From: Leptolyngbya sp. FACHB-8
GTDB taxonomy: Bacteria > Cyanobacteriota > Cyanobacteriia > Elainellales > Elainellaceae
DNA: 64,000 nucleotides
Direction: 5' to 3'
Assembly (NCBI RefSeq): GCF_014695575.1
Contig: NZ_JACJOO010000087.1
Span: forward strand, 156,688-220,687
Position numbers and translations under genes: made by a program
Notes under the pieces: generated by a model
Told to the model about the DNA's origin: nothing
Seen by the model: only the letters and a program-made list of their open reading frames with translations
Database searches by the model: none
Shown: positions 19,009 through 27,684 of the stretch, piece after piece
Position numbering within the stretch: the first letter of the stretch is position 1
Layout: each line of letters starts with the position of its first letter

Positions 19009-19413
19009 AAATAGGAAGTAACCACAGTAATCCTAAGTAATTTTTGAAAAGAAGGGTAAGCACAGCACTATTCCGATTTAATCTTTGCTTGGGCTGAGAG
19101 CACGAAGCACCTGCAGCTTGGATGCTTCAGCTTTGCAACTCATACAGGAATGCTGTCAAGCTCTACTATTGTTTATCTTCCAAAACTCAGGGGAGTGTTT
19201 TTTATTCCGCTATAGACAAAATAATTCTCTTCAAGTGGTGGACGGCAAGTTGGTTAAGTAAGTATTTGGCGGATGAGCTTGAGATTGGCGATCGCCACAT
19301 TAACAGCCTTCCTAGGAAGACGGGGCTTTCGACGCGCCCAGGTTATGAGTAGGATACTATAACTTTCAGCGTTACCCATTACGTCCAATCGCGTGATTGT
19401 TGGCGATCCTGCA

Positions 19414-19437
19414 ATGGGACAGCGATCGCTGTCCCAT
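19414..19437. repeat. 24-bp palindrome centred on HIP1
   Basis: ATGGGACAGCGATC and its mirror form a perfect 24-bp palindrome whose centre is the HIP1 octamer GCGATCGC. HIP1 sites are usually bare octamers, so the long flanking symmetry is unusual. Confidence 0.85.
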
Positions 19438-19587
19438 ACTGCCGTTATTGCGGATTGGAGGGGTTATGTATGACTGTTACAACTGATAGTTTTACTTAAA
19501 GATGCCGAAGAGGCCGATAGTATCCCCTCGCAATTTTTTGAGTTAGTCACAGCGCACTGTCTTGCGCTGTTTGATAACAAGTAAGGT

Positions 19588-19650
19588 TAAATACCGATGA
19601 TAAAAGTGGTACGACGATTTGCATCGCGCCACTTTTATCATCGGTATTTA
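19588..19650. repeat. 22-bp intergenic hairpin
   Basis: Arms 19588-19609 and 19629-19650 pair perfectly over 22 bp. The 19-base loop TACGACGATTTGCATCGCG contains a second small CGAT/ATCG pairing. Confidence 0.9.
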
Positions 19651-19791
19651 ATCCGGCATGCTATGAGGTGTTGATTGTGTCGATCTTGCTCCAAGTATTC
19701 GGTTTGGAGACGGCCTTAAGGTTTTGCTACAGGGTGTGCGTTTACTTGCAGTAAGCTAACCTACTTGTCAGTTTATATACATCGTCATTTG

Positions 19792-19860
19792 AATTGACTC
19801 AGTGTAGGAGTTGGTATGTGGCACCTGGCGCCATATACTAACTCCTACACTGAGTCAGTT
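19792..19860. repeat. 31-bp intergenic hairpin
   Basis: Arms 19792-19822 and 19830-19860 pair over 31 positions. All three imperfect positions are G-T pairs, which suggests selection on an RNA (or single-stranded) structure rather than only on DNA symmetry. Confidence 0.85.
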
Positions 19861-20225
19861 TAGATACCAATATAGATAGAAATTAACGTTTAGATTGGCT
19901 CCATAAGAAGGTAAATAATGCAATTGTATAGTTTTGTATATATTTGCGTTCTAGATAGTTTTGTCTTTGAAGTATGTCCTATGAAACTGACATGAACTGA
20001 TAACCGTTCTTGCACTTCATGCACGTCTAATTTTGTCGCTGTTTTAGTTGATTACTGGTGCTTAGTTGTAATTGAATCTAGCTGCTCTAATCGGCTCTAT
20101 TACTGGCTTGCATCTAAAGGTAAACCTTAAATAGAGACTCAAGGATTCGTGCTGTCTGAATTTCTTTAGGTTACGTTTTCTCGGTTTTAAAGCTACTGAA
20201 AACTGTTTCTTCAGGGATGAAATCT

Positions 20226-21440
20226 ATGACAGAACCTAATGACACCCTTCTTGAATCAAGTGCCGCTGAACTGACTTTGGAGACCCCCTTTGTCTCTATT
20301 ACTGAAACTATTGGGGACAATGCCAATGCTGATCTTGATGTTGATATCTTTCAGGTTACTTTGAATGCAGGAGATCGGTTAACGATTGATATTGATACCT
20401 TTGGTTATCCAGAAGATCTAACCGATTCTGTTTTAAGGCTGTTTGATGAGAATGGAGTCGAAGTGGCATTCAGCGATGATGGCGCGGCTCCTGATGAGCT
20501 TTGGTCATATGATTCATTCATTAACTTTGTTGCCACTACATCAGGTACCTACTACATTGGCGTGAGTGGCTATGGCAATAGTTGGTATGACCCCGTTACT
20601 GGAGCAAGTGGTACAAGCGGTGCCACGGGTAATTACACCCTTGATATGACTCTCTCAGTCGATGCACCCATCATTGGTACGCCCGAAGCTGATAGCCTGA
20701 CTGGAACAGAGTTTGATGACACAATTTCGGGTTTGGCTGGTGCTGACCTCATTGCCGCTCTCGGTGGCGGTGATGAGGTAAATGCGGGTGAAGGTAACGA
20801 TGTAGTAAGTGGTGGGCTAGGAAACGATTCGATTGACGGTGGGCAAGGGAATGACCAACTCCTGGGAGAGAGCGGGGATGACACGATCTCCGGGGGAAGT
20901 GGTGCCGACCTGATCATCGGTGACGAAGACGAAAACTACGATTTTGGTTATGACCAATTATTTGGTGGAGGTGGTAGTGACACAATCTTTGGTGGAGACG
21001 CTGATGATTGGCTTACTGGCGGTGAAGGAGATGACCAGCTTGATGGAGGGTATGCCTCTGACTATCTCGAAGGGGGAAATGGAAATGACCTTCTACGGGG
21101 ATGGGGGGGATATTACGAAATCGATTATTTAACCGGGGGGAACGGAAGAGATACGTTCATACTGGGAGACGAAGAAAGCGCTTTCTATGATGATGGAGAT
21201 CCTTCCTCGACGGGCGATCTTGACTATGCTCTCATTACAGATTTCAACGTTTTGAGGGACACAATTCAACTACATGGCTCAGCCGATTCTTATACTCTGG
21301 ATTACTTTGTTGATTACTCGGGAATCCAAAGCGCGGCTCTTGTTCTGGATGGGGCTAGCGGTAGAGCTGAAACGATCGCCATCCTCCAAAACGTTGTAGG
21401 TGCTCTTGATCTGACCAGCTCAGCGTTTCAGTACGTTTAG
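20226..21440 (+). CDS. PPC-like domain plus RTX calcium-binding repeat protein
   Basis: A 404-residue acidic protein, probably secreted by a type I system. The second ATG (20226) is chosen because CAGGG precedes it. Residues 20-140 resemble a pre-peptidase C-terminal (PPC/DVUA0089) beta sandwich: DVDIFQVTLNAGDRLTIDID, then SGTYYIGVSGYG. Residues 150-310 carry about ten nonapeptide Ca-binding repeats of the GGxGxD type (GGLGNDSID, GGEGDDQLD). The end (DLDYALITDFNVLRDTIQLHG) is the usual RTX cap that acts as an uncleaved secretion signal. There is no classical signal peptide and no catalytic domain, so a surface or matrix protein is likely. The terminator at 21464 follows. Confidence 0.85.
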   Translation: MTEPNDTLLESSAAELTLETPFVSITETIGDNANADLDVDIFQVTLNAGDRLTIDIDTFGYPEDLTDSVLRLFDENGVEVAFSDDGAAPDELWSYDSFINFVATTSGTYYIGVSGYGNSWYDPVTGASGTSGATGNYTLDMTLSVDAPIIGTPEADSLTGTEFDDTISGLAGADLIAALGGGDEVNAGEGNDVVSGGLGNDSIDGGQGNDQLLGESGDDTISGGSGADLIIGDEDENYDFGYDQLFGGGGSDTIFGGDADDWLTGGEGDDQLDGGYASDYLEGGNGNDLLRGWGGYYEIDYLTGGNGRDTFILGDEESAFYDDGDPSSTGDLDYALITDFNVLRDTIQLHGSADSYTLDYFVDYSGIQSAALVLDGASGRAETIAILQNVVGALDLTSSAFQYV

Positions 21441-21463
21441 ATATTCGTGATCATCTCTTGAAC

Positions 21464-21500
21464 AAAAGAGAGCATTGGGCTAATCCCAATGCTCTCTTTT
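21464..21500. terminator. Bidirectional terminator between RTX and BON genes
   Basis: Perfect 16-bp stem (21464-21479 with 21485-21500) with a CTAAT loop. The arms begin with AAAA and end with TTTT, so each strand has its own T-run. It separates two convergent genes. Confidence 0.92.
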
Positions 21501-21522
21501 AAGCCAATGCGCTGTTTTCTGA

Positions 21523-22029
21523 TTAACCGACTGGAACGGTTGGATCTGCTGGTTTTTCGCTGTTACTACCGTCAGGTTGAGCAGGAGCTACGGTGGCATT
21601 GACCGTTACATCCTTTACTCCCTTAATCTCTCGGGCCAGTGGATCAATGCGGTCGAACTGGGGCAGTGTCGGAACCGTTCCTGAAATCGTCACAATTCCA
21701 TCCTGCGAGTCTACCGTTAACTGGCTGGCCGGCAAATTGGCTTCCAGTTTACTGCGAACCTCGCTCTCAAGATCTGCATCGGCCCGCTCGGTATCGCCGC
21801 CTGTGGCATTGTTCCGCTGCTCTCGGGCACGGATGTCAGACTCCAACTGCCGACGGCGGAGATCGCTCATGCCATCCCCTTCAATTTTCTGCGCTTCATT
21901 TGTTTCAGGTGGCTGACCAAGCTGGGAGGTTTGGTCAGGAGCATCCGGGGCTGTTTGAGCTGTGTTGCTACAGGCGACACCACCCAGTAGCAGGGTGCTA
22001 CTTAATAACAACATCGGTAATGCTTTCAT
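21523..22029 (-). CDS. BON-domain lipoprotein
   Basis: 168-residue exported protein starting at 22029, where AAGGAG lies 7 bases before the ATG; the longer frame to 22080 adds an unlikely leader. It has a lipoprotein-type signal (MKALPMLLLSSTLLLGGVAC) with the modified cysteine at residue 20. A polar, charged spacer (about 20-85) is followed by one BON domain (about 88-150; LESEVRSKLEANLPASQLTV, DGIVTISGTVPT, VKDVTVNATV). BON proteins bind phospholipid or cell-envelope partners and are often osmotic or stress induced. Here it lies downstream of, and in line with, two stress-type genes on the same strand. Confidence 0.85.
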   Translation of the reverse strand: MKALPMLLLSSTLLLGGVACSNTAQTAPDAPDQTSQLGQPPETNEAQKIEGDGMSDLRRRQLESDIRAREQRNNATGGDTERADADLESEVRSKLEANLPASQLTVDSQDGIVTISGTVPTLPQFDRIDPLAREIKGVKDVTVNATVAPAQPDGSNSEKPADPTVPVG

Positions 22030-22062
22030 GGTGACTCCTTGAATGAATACGGATTGTTCAAA

Positions 22063-22153
22063 TAACGCGATGGGCAACATTGCCGATCTTTCTGGGAGTA
22101 GCCTTTCCTGCCTGGCTCCAAGGCGGTAGCCTCATGCGTTGCCCATCGCGTTA
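22063..22153. repeat. Inverted repeat flanking the BON gene promoter region
   Basis: TAACGCGATGGGCAAC (22063-22078) is repeated perfectly inverted at 22138-22153, separated by 59 bp. It spans the gap between the 22193-24502 gene (3' side) and the BON gene (5' side), so it may be a terminator, attenuator or the ends of a small element. Confidence 0.85.
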
Positions 22154-22192
22154 ATGAGAGTTGGGCTGAGCGGCTGCCCGAACACCGTTCTC

Positions 22193-24502
22193 CTATCCCT
22201 GCCGAGGATCCTGTCGGTTGTCCACAATGATCACCTCAGGATCTGTGTTGGGTCGGATGTTTTTCTGCTGTGTGCGATCGCGCCGTTCCGTAACGCTTCG
22301 TTCATCACGAATGCCCAACCGATCGCTTTCTCGGGCGGGAGGGCGCTCGACTACAGTACCGTCCCGGCGAACACCAGGGGTTGTTGCTCCATGGGTTTGC
22401 ACTTTTGTAGCCTCAAAGCTTTCCCATTCGTGAATGTGGTGCCGCTTCAGAATCGGTTCTGCACGACGAATATCCGCCTCGTTACCATCGATGATGATCA
22501 GATCATCACCGCGATGAAATCGCTCATTGTAAATGCGAGCTCGATGTTCAGGAATACCCAGGCCAACCAGAGCCCCAACAATTCCCCCAGCGGCAGCACC
22601 AATTGCGCTGCCTGCCAGGGCAGTGACGATCGCCGTTGCGACAGCGCCCCCCTTAACAACCGGCCCGATGCCTGGAATGGCAAGGGCTCCCAGGCCCACT
22701 AGAAAACCTCCTAAGCCACCTACAGCAGCGCCCGTCGTGGCACCAGCCTTGGCACCTTCATCGGCTTTGTTGCCTGCGTGCTGGTTGATATCTACCCCGG
22801 CCACACTAGAGCCTCGGCCTGTATCCCGGGCCAGGATAGAAACCTGATCCATGGAGAAGCCGGAATTTTTCAGTTCAGAGAGGGCTGCTTCTGTATGTTG
22901 CCGTTTCGTAAATAGGCCAATAGCCCGGTAATGTTGGGACGGGCGAGCCGCAGCAGGCGACGGGTTCGCCGTAGAAGGTGGGGGTGGAACGGGTGCTGAG
23001 GATGACATAGCCGTTACGGGCGGCGGTGGAACGGGTGCTGAGGATGACATGGCCGTCACGGGTGGCGGCGGAACGGGTGCTGAGGATGATACAGGCGTAA
23101 CTGGCGACGGTGGGACGGGCGAGGATGACACGGGTGCCGCAGGAGGTGGCGGGACAGGGGAGGATGACCTAACTGTTGGGGACGGCACAGGTGTCGAAGA
23201 TGATGCCATCGCCGCGGGAGGTGGCGGAGGAGCAGGCTTACTAGCCGGTGGTAAGGGGCTAGTACCTGCCACACTGACAGGCGGCTGATCGACGACCGTA
23301 TCTGGCTTGGATGGCCCTGTAGCCGGATGCTCAACGGTTGAGTCAAAAACATCCCAGGAGGTCATGCCACAGGTTGCCAGAATGGCGGCTGCACGGTGAA
23401 TTTCTTCTTCAGTACCGCTGACAGCAACCAGATAATCTCCTCGATCTAATCGCTCATCATAGACGTGAGTGCGATTGCCTGGAATGTTGTAACGGGCTGC
23501 TTCTAAGCGATCGCGCAGATCCAACCCAGAAAATGCGTCTCGGTGCTCGATGCGTCGTGCAATCAAGGAAACACCGCTAAGGGGGAAGTTGGCATGACGC
23601 AGCCGAGTGATGGCCTCTTCTGCATTGTGGCGATTGGCGTAGCTGGCGATCGCGCGCTGCCTCACGCCAGTTCCTGAAGCCTCTGGCACTGGCACTGGCA
23701 CTGGCACTGGTGCCCCAGTAACAACAGGTTGGTGAACCCCAGGGTGGCTATGGCGAGAACGCCGATAGAAGGGCTCCTCCAATGACCGGATTGGGAGAGA
23801 CTCGTCATGAACATGAACGTCATGGGGGCCTGGTGTCTCATGCACAACCACAGAAGACCCAGCCATAGGATGATGGTTGGCGTGGTGATGGCGGGAGTGA
23901 CGGTAGTATGGTTCCTCCAGAGTACGGGTTCCGGTATCGGGCGCGTCGTATACGTTGTAAGCATCAATCCTGCGATGGTGCAGAGCCTGCTCGACGCGGG
24001 CGATTTCGTCATCGGAACCATCTACGACCAGCAGGTATTCTCCCCGCATAATGCGATCGTGGTAGTGCCGCGCATCCCGTTCAGGAATACCTAAACCAAT
24101 CAGAGCACCCAAGAGCCCGCCAGCAACGGCCCCAATTCCAGTGCCTGCGAGAGTGGTGGCGACAGCGGTTGCTATTGCCCCAGCCAACATGATCGGCCCT
24201 ACCCCTGGAATGGCTAACGTGCCCAGGCCTACCAGTAACCCCGTTAGAGTTCCGAGTAGACCTCCGGTTATAGCGCCCGATATGGCTCCTTCATCCGATT
24301 TGTTGCCGACGTGGCTTGTATGGGCTCTCTCCTCCCGGGGCTGTGGACCTCGGGCAACGATAGAAACCCGCTCCATGGGAAAACCGGAAGCTCGCAGGTC
24401 GCTCAGAGCCTCCTCGGCCGCACGCTGGTTCGGAAATGCTCCAATCGCACGCCGATGTCTACCCATACCCGAATCAGAATGACCAAATACCATGTTTTCC
24501 AC
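22193..24502 (-). CDS. Three-module YflT-like stress protein with glycine zippers (paralog A)
   Basis: 769 residues built from three related modules. Each starts with a general stress protein 17M/YflT-like segment (RAIGAFPNQRAAEEALSDLR, GFPMERVSIVAR) and ends with a second short alpha-beta segment (RIMRGEYLLVVDGSDDEI). Modules 1 (about 15-195) and 3 (about 545-715) have a Gly/Ala-rich glycine zipper between the halves (GGLLGTLTGLLVGLG...), suggesting membrane association. Module 2 (about 285-398) lacks the zipper. Linkers contain PVPVPVP and a Pro-rich tract with 14-residue repeats. There is no signal peptide. A paralog with the same order lies upstream. The biochemical role is unknown; a stress-related membrane protein is inferred. 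Confidence 0.75.
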   Translation of the reverse strand: MENMVFGHSDSGMGRHRRAIGAFPNQRAAEEALSDLRASGFPMERVSIVARGPQPREERAHTSHVGNKSDEGAISGAITGGLLGTLTGLLVGLGTLAIPGVGPIMLAGAIATAVATTLAGTGIGAVAGGLLGALIGLGIPERDARHYHDRIMRGEYLLVVDGSDDEIARVEQALHHRRIDAYNVYDAPDTGTRTLEEPYYRHSRHHHANHHPMAGSSVVVHETPGPHDVHVHDESLPIRSLEEPFYRRSRHSHPGVHQPVVTGAPVPVPVPVPEASGTGVRQRAIASYANRHNAEEAITRLRHANFPLSGVSLIARRIEHRDAFSGLDLRDRLEAARYNIPGNRTHVYDERLDRGDYLVAVSGTEEEIHRAAAILATCGMTSWDVFDSTVEHPATGPSKPDTVVDQPPVSVAGTSPLPPASKPAPPPPPAAMASSSTPVPSPTVRSSSPVPPPPAAPVSSSPVPPSPVTPVSSSAPVPPPPVTAMSSSAPVPPPPVTAMSSSAPVPPPPSTANPSPAAARPSQHYRAIGLFTKRQHTEAALSELKNSGFSMDQVSILARDTGRGSSVAGVDINQHAGNKADEGAKAGATTGAAVGGLGGFLVGLGALAIPGIGPVVKGGAVATAIVTALAGSAIGAAAGGIVGALVGLGIPEHRARIYNERFHRGDDLIIIDGNEADIRRAEPILKRHHIHEWESFEATKVQTHGATTPGVRRDGTVVERPPARESDRLGIRDERSVTERRDRTQQKNIRPNTDPEVIIVDNRQDPRQG
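22986..23110 (-). repeat. 42-bp tandem repeats in Pro-rich linker
   Basis: About three copies of a 42-bp unit (starting at 22986, 23028 and 23070) encode the 14-residue repeat SSSAPVPPPPVTAM in the linker before module 3. A shorter six-base GGCACT repeat at about 23690-23710 encodes PVPVPVP in the first linker. Confidence 0.8.
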
Positions 24503-25095
24503 CTCTGCAATAACTACAAATTCATCTGGTGCTAAAAAATTAATGATTAACTTCTAAAATTGCTGTTCTGATGGGTTCGTGGGTCCAATCCATCGAGACG
24601 GGATAATGCTTGTTCAGCTTTTATGCGTTGTTTATAGCTATATGGAGTCTCCCCCTGCCGGTTTTCATTCCTGTAACCGATGTATGCAACCTGAGAGCCA
24701 ACTTCTCGACCGCTACTGGCAAAAACGTCTGTAAGCCATAGAGGCCGATTGATGACATTGCATAACGCTTTGTTCAATAACAGCTCTTTTATGGCTGACC
24801 CTGCTTGTATTTTGTTGTACCTCTTTTAAGCTATCGGCTCAAATAGTTGTAATCCTCTATCTTTCGGGCTGTTTGGGGTGTTGGAGAGGTACGCCTCAAA
24901 AGGTGTTTAATAGAACAGTCCTTGAGAATCTGAACTATCTATTAGCCTTTCTGAGCTGGTGAGGTATGGGAAATGGATGTGGATTTTGTTCCACACCCAT
25001 CCCTCACGGGAGCGGAAAATGCTGTATTTTCCCGTTTGTAAAGTGCTTGCAGAAACAAACGTTCTAAAGTGAACAAGCCAGATTTGCAACAGCCC
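24503..25095. other. Intergenic region between the two stress paralogs
   Basis: 593 bp without a convincing gene. A 76-codon frame (24547-24777, - strand) needs a TTG start and has no ribosome binding site. An imperfect hairpin at 24957-25004 (GTGAGG...CCTCAC with internal loop, tip TGTGGA...TCCACA) lies upstream of paralog A and downstream of paralog B, so it may terminate paralog B transcripts. Confidence 0.5.
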
Positions 25096-27132
25096 TTATT
25101 GAGCTTGATTTCGATGATCAATCATGATTACTTCTGGCATAGGAGTAATCACTTTTTTGACTGTTTGAGGGCGATCGCCCTGATCATTCCAGTATGATTC
25201 ACTCCCATCAATGCCCCGGACAGACTGAGCTCGTTCCTCAATACCGAGACGTTTATTACTATAGGGCTCAGGATGCTGGGGAAGCAGTCCATCTGGGTTT
25301 GCTTCCGAAGGTGGCATCACATTAGTACGAGGATAATTTGCGCCAAACGTTTCCCATGTATGAACATGGTGCTGTTTCAGAATGGCTTCTGCGCGCAGGA
25401 TACTTGCATCACTTCCATCAATAATGACGAGAGCATTTCCTTTGTGGAAGCGATCGCCATACACCCGTGCAAAGTTCTCAGGGACCCCTTCCTGCATCAA
25501 GGCTTTAACCAAACTTTCATCCCCGTTGCCGATAGTACTGGTACTGACCAGAGTTGCAGCGATCGCCATAGCCGTCGCGCCTCCTGCAATAACAGGCCCG
25601 ATTCCAGGAATGGTTAGAGTTCCCATTCCCACCAGAAGGGTGTCCAAACTTGGGGTTGCTGAATTTGTTCGAGTGTTTCTACTGGCTCTACTGCCTTTTT
25701 GGGGTTGAGAGTCAACATCGACACTCTGGGATGAACGGTTTTTCTCCTTCACAAGCAGAGAAACCTGTTCCATGGGAAAGCCTATAGTCCGCAGTTCTGA
25801 CAAAGCGCTTTCCATTCCTCGCCGTTGATAAAAGACCCCCACAGCTCGATAGTGTTGCGGTTGTGTAGAGACTGGAGGTAGAACAACCCCAGCAGGAGGC
25901 GGAGGCGGAGCCGGTTTCGCGATAGCTGTATAGATGACTTCGATGGTTGGAATTGTGCGTTTTGAATGTACAGTTTCACTTTGAACTTCAGTAGGAGTTG
26001 GTAGCACTGGAGGCACTGGTGGGGGCACTGGTGGCACCGGGGGCATATTTGTAACAGGCTCTACCTCGGCAACAGCAGGTTGGGGGCGCTCAACCCTAGC
26101 ATCTCCTCCCAGTGTTGCCGTTGAGTTAATCCGCATGGGGTCAAAGACCTGCCACGAAGTCACTCCATAGGCCGCCAAAACGTCGGCAGCATACTGGATC
26201 TCCTGCTCCCCTCCGCTGACAATCACCAGGCACTCTCCCCGCTCCAATTGCTCGTCATATTGTTGAGCGCGATCGGTAGGGACTCCGTAGCGAGCTGTTT
26301 CGAAGCGATCGCGCAAGTCAACTCCTACAAACAAATTGGGGTACTCTACCCGGCGTGTAATCACCGACAGGTTCGTTAGAGGAAACCCAGCTTGTCCCAG
26401 GGCTGCGATCGCTCCTCCCGCTATCTGATCATTTGGAAACGTGGTAATTCCATGCTTGCTACGGCCAACAGCAATGGTGCCATACCGCTGTATGGGTCTG
26501 GGCAGAAACGGTTGGGTTTGCATAGAGTGATGCTGTACCGGTGCTGTTACGGCGGGTGTGGTCGAGGCAGCCGCAGAGGCAGGCATGTCATAAATTCGAT
26601 AGGCAGCTATCCCACGGCGATGCAGAATGTACTCGGCTTGGGCAATTTCGCGATCGGTTCCCTCTACCATGATGAGGTATTCGCCTCGCACGATGCGATC
26701 GTGATAGTCTTTCGCCTCTTCTTCCGGAATCCCTAAACCAACCAGTGCTCCCAACAAACTGCCGGTTACTGCTCCAATGGCCGTGCCTGCCAGAGTTGTG
26801 GCGATCGTCGTTGCTGTTGCCCCTGCCAGCATTACAGGGCCAATTCCCGGAATAGCTAGGCTACCCAGACCTACTAACAAGCCTGCAAGCGTTCCCAATG
26901 CACCACCGGCGGCAGCACCCAGAGCTGCGCCGTCATCCGCCTTCGTCTCGTGGGCAATTTCGCTGAGCTTTCCTTTGCGATCGCGATCGCGCGTAATGAT
27001 GGAAACCCGCTCCATAGGAAAGCCGGAGTCTCGCAGTTCATGCAGAGCTTGCGTTGCTATGCGGCGGTTTGGAAACGTTCCAATGGCCCGACGATGTCTG
27101 TTACTAGTTGTATGGGAACGGCTGGCTACCAT
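25096..27132 (-). CDS. Three-module YflT-like stress protein (paralog B)
   Basis: 678 residues with the same plan as the protein at 22193. Module 1 (about 10-185) has a glycine zipper (GGALGTLAGLLVGLGSLAIPG). Module 2 (about 235-340) has none. A Pro-rich linker leads to module 3 (about 435-610). Module 3 is decayed compared with paralog A: the zipper is cut to LDTLLVGMGTLTIPGIGPV, and the acidic lead is replaced by a polar SQPQKGSRASRNTRT stretch. The first modules are clearly similar between paralogs, so the pair arose by whole-gene tandem duplication. Located on the - strand upstream of paralog A and the BON lipoprotein gene. Confidence 0.75.
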   Translation of the reverse strand: MVASRSHTTSNRHRRAIGTFPNRRIATQALHELRDSGFPMERVSIITRDRDRKGKLSEIAHETKADDGAALGAAAGGALGTLAGLLVGLGSLAIPGIGPVMLAGATATTIATTLAGTAIGAVTGSLLGALVGLGIPEEEAKDYHDRIVRGEYLIMVEGTDREIAQAEYILHRRGIAAYRIYDMPASAAASTTPAVTAPVQHHSMQTQPFLPRPIQRYGTIAVGRSKHGITTFPNDQIAGGAIAALGQAGFPLTNLSVITRRVEYPNLFVGVDLRDRFETARYGVPTDRAQQYDEQLERGECLVIVSGGEQEIQYAADVLAAYGVTSWQVFDPMRINSTATLGGDARVERPQPAVAEVEPVTNMPPVPPVPPPVPPVLPTPTEVQSETVHSKRTIPTIEVIYTAIAKPAPPPPPAGVVLPPVSTQPQHYRAVGVFYQRRGMESALSELRTIGFPMEQVSLLVKEKNRSSQSVDVDSQPQKGSRASRNTRTNSATPSLDTLLVGMGTLTIPGIGPVIAGGATAMAIAATLVSTSTIGNGDESLVKALMQEGVPENFARVYGDRFHKGNALVIIDGSDASILRAEAILKQHHVHTWETFGANYPRTNVMPPSEANPDGLLPQHPEPYSNKRLGIEERAQSVRGIDGSESYWNDQGDRPQTVKKVITPMPEVIMIDHRNQAQ

Positions 27133-27684
27133 CGCGAATTACCTCTGCAATCACACCTAATTTCAAAAACTTAAAGGCTTTTCTATTACCTGTTTACCCA
27201 ATAAGCCTGTTATCCGGGTTTACTTACAAGCTCAAACAAAATAAATTGAGGTAGTTATTTCAATCTGCTACGACCCAAAAATTACAGTAATAAACTGCAA
27301 AACAGAGCAAATCAGAAATAGAAAATACCTCTGATTGATAAACTCTCACAGAGTCGACACTATGACTTTTCCTTGCCCACTCTCTATTCCATAGACCTGT
27401 CCTGAATGGGATGATGCCTATTACTAGAAAACTTCAGTCTTTATAAATTATCGATTCAATCTGTTTTCATCCTCTACCTTTTGAGCCGTTTGCTAATTAG
27501 TAAATCTGTACCTGATGGATACACAGAATTTCGTACTCGACGGTTGAAGTTTGCCCATGAAGGTGTATGGGGCGAAGTATTTCCTACATGGGTAAACTTA
27601 AGCTGCTTATTGCTGAGTAAAGAGGGCATGACGATCGCCCATCCCGATGCCATAGTAGAAAAAACGTTGTGAGAGTCAGCAACA
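27133..27684. other. Intergenic region upstream of the HEAT repeat gene
   Basis: 552 AT-rich bases. A 63-codon frame (27481-27672) ends with TGA in the same frame as the HEAT gene that follows, but it shows no similarity to NACHT proteins and partly translates the hairpin at 27547. No gene is called. Confidence 0.5.
27547..27609. repeat. 13-bp hairpin with GCGAAG tip
   Basis: AAGTTTGCCCATG (27547-27559) pairs with 27597-27609, with one G-T pair. The interior reads TATGGGGCGAAGTAT, containing the CGAAG core seen in other hairpins here. Confidence 0.7.

Larger units (their letters stand above)
19015..20216. other. 1.2-kb intergenic region without a supported gene
   Basis: AT-rich stretch between the pentapeptide gene and the RTX gene. 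It holds a HIP1-centred palindrome and two long hairpins (separate entries) but no convincing coding frame. The short frame 19122-19352 has no start signal or recognisable product. Promoters for both flanking, divergent genes should lie here; I could not place them. Confidence 0.6.

Noticed and set aside
24547..24777. 76-codon frame between the stress paralogs
   Set aside because: Needs a TTG start, has no ribosome binding site and no recognisable product.
27481..27672. 63-codon frame in line with the HEAT gene
   Set aside because: Although in the same frame, it does not look like NACHT sequence and part of it translates a hairpin.
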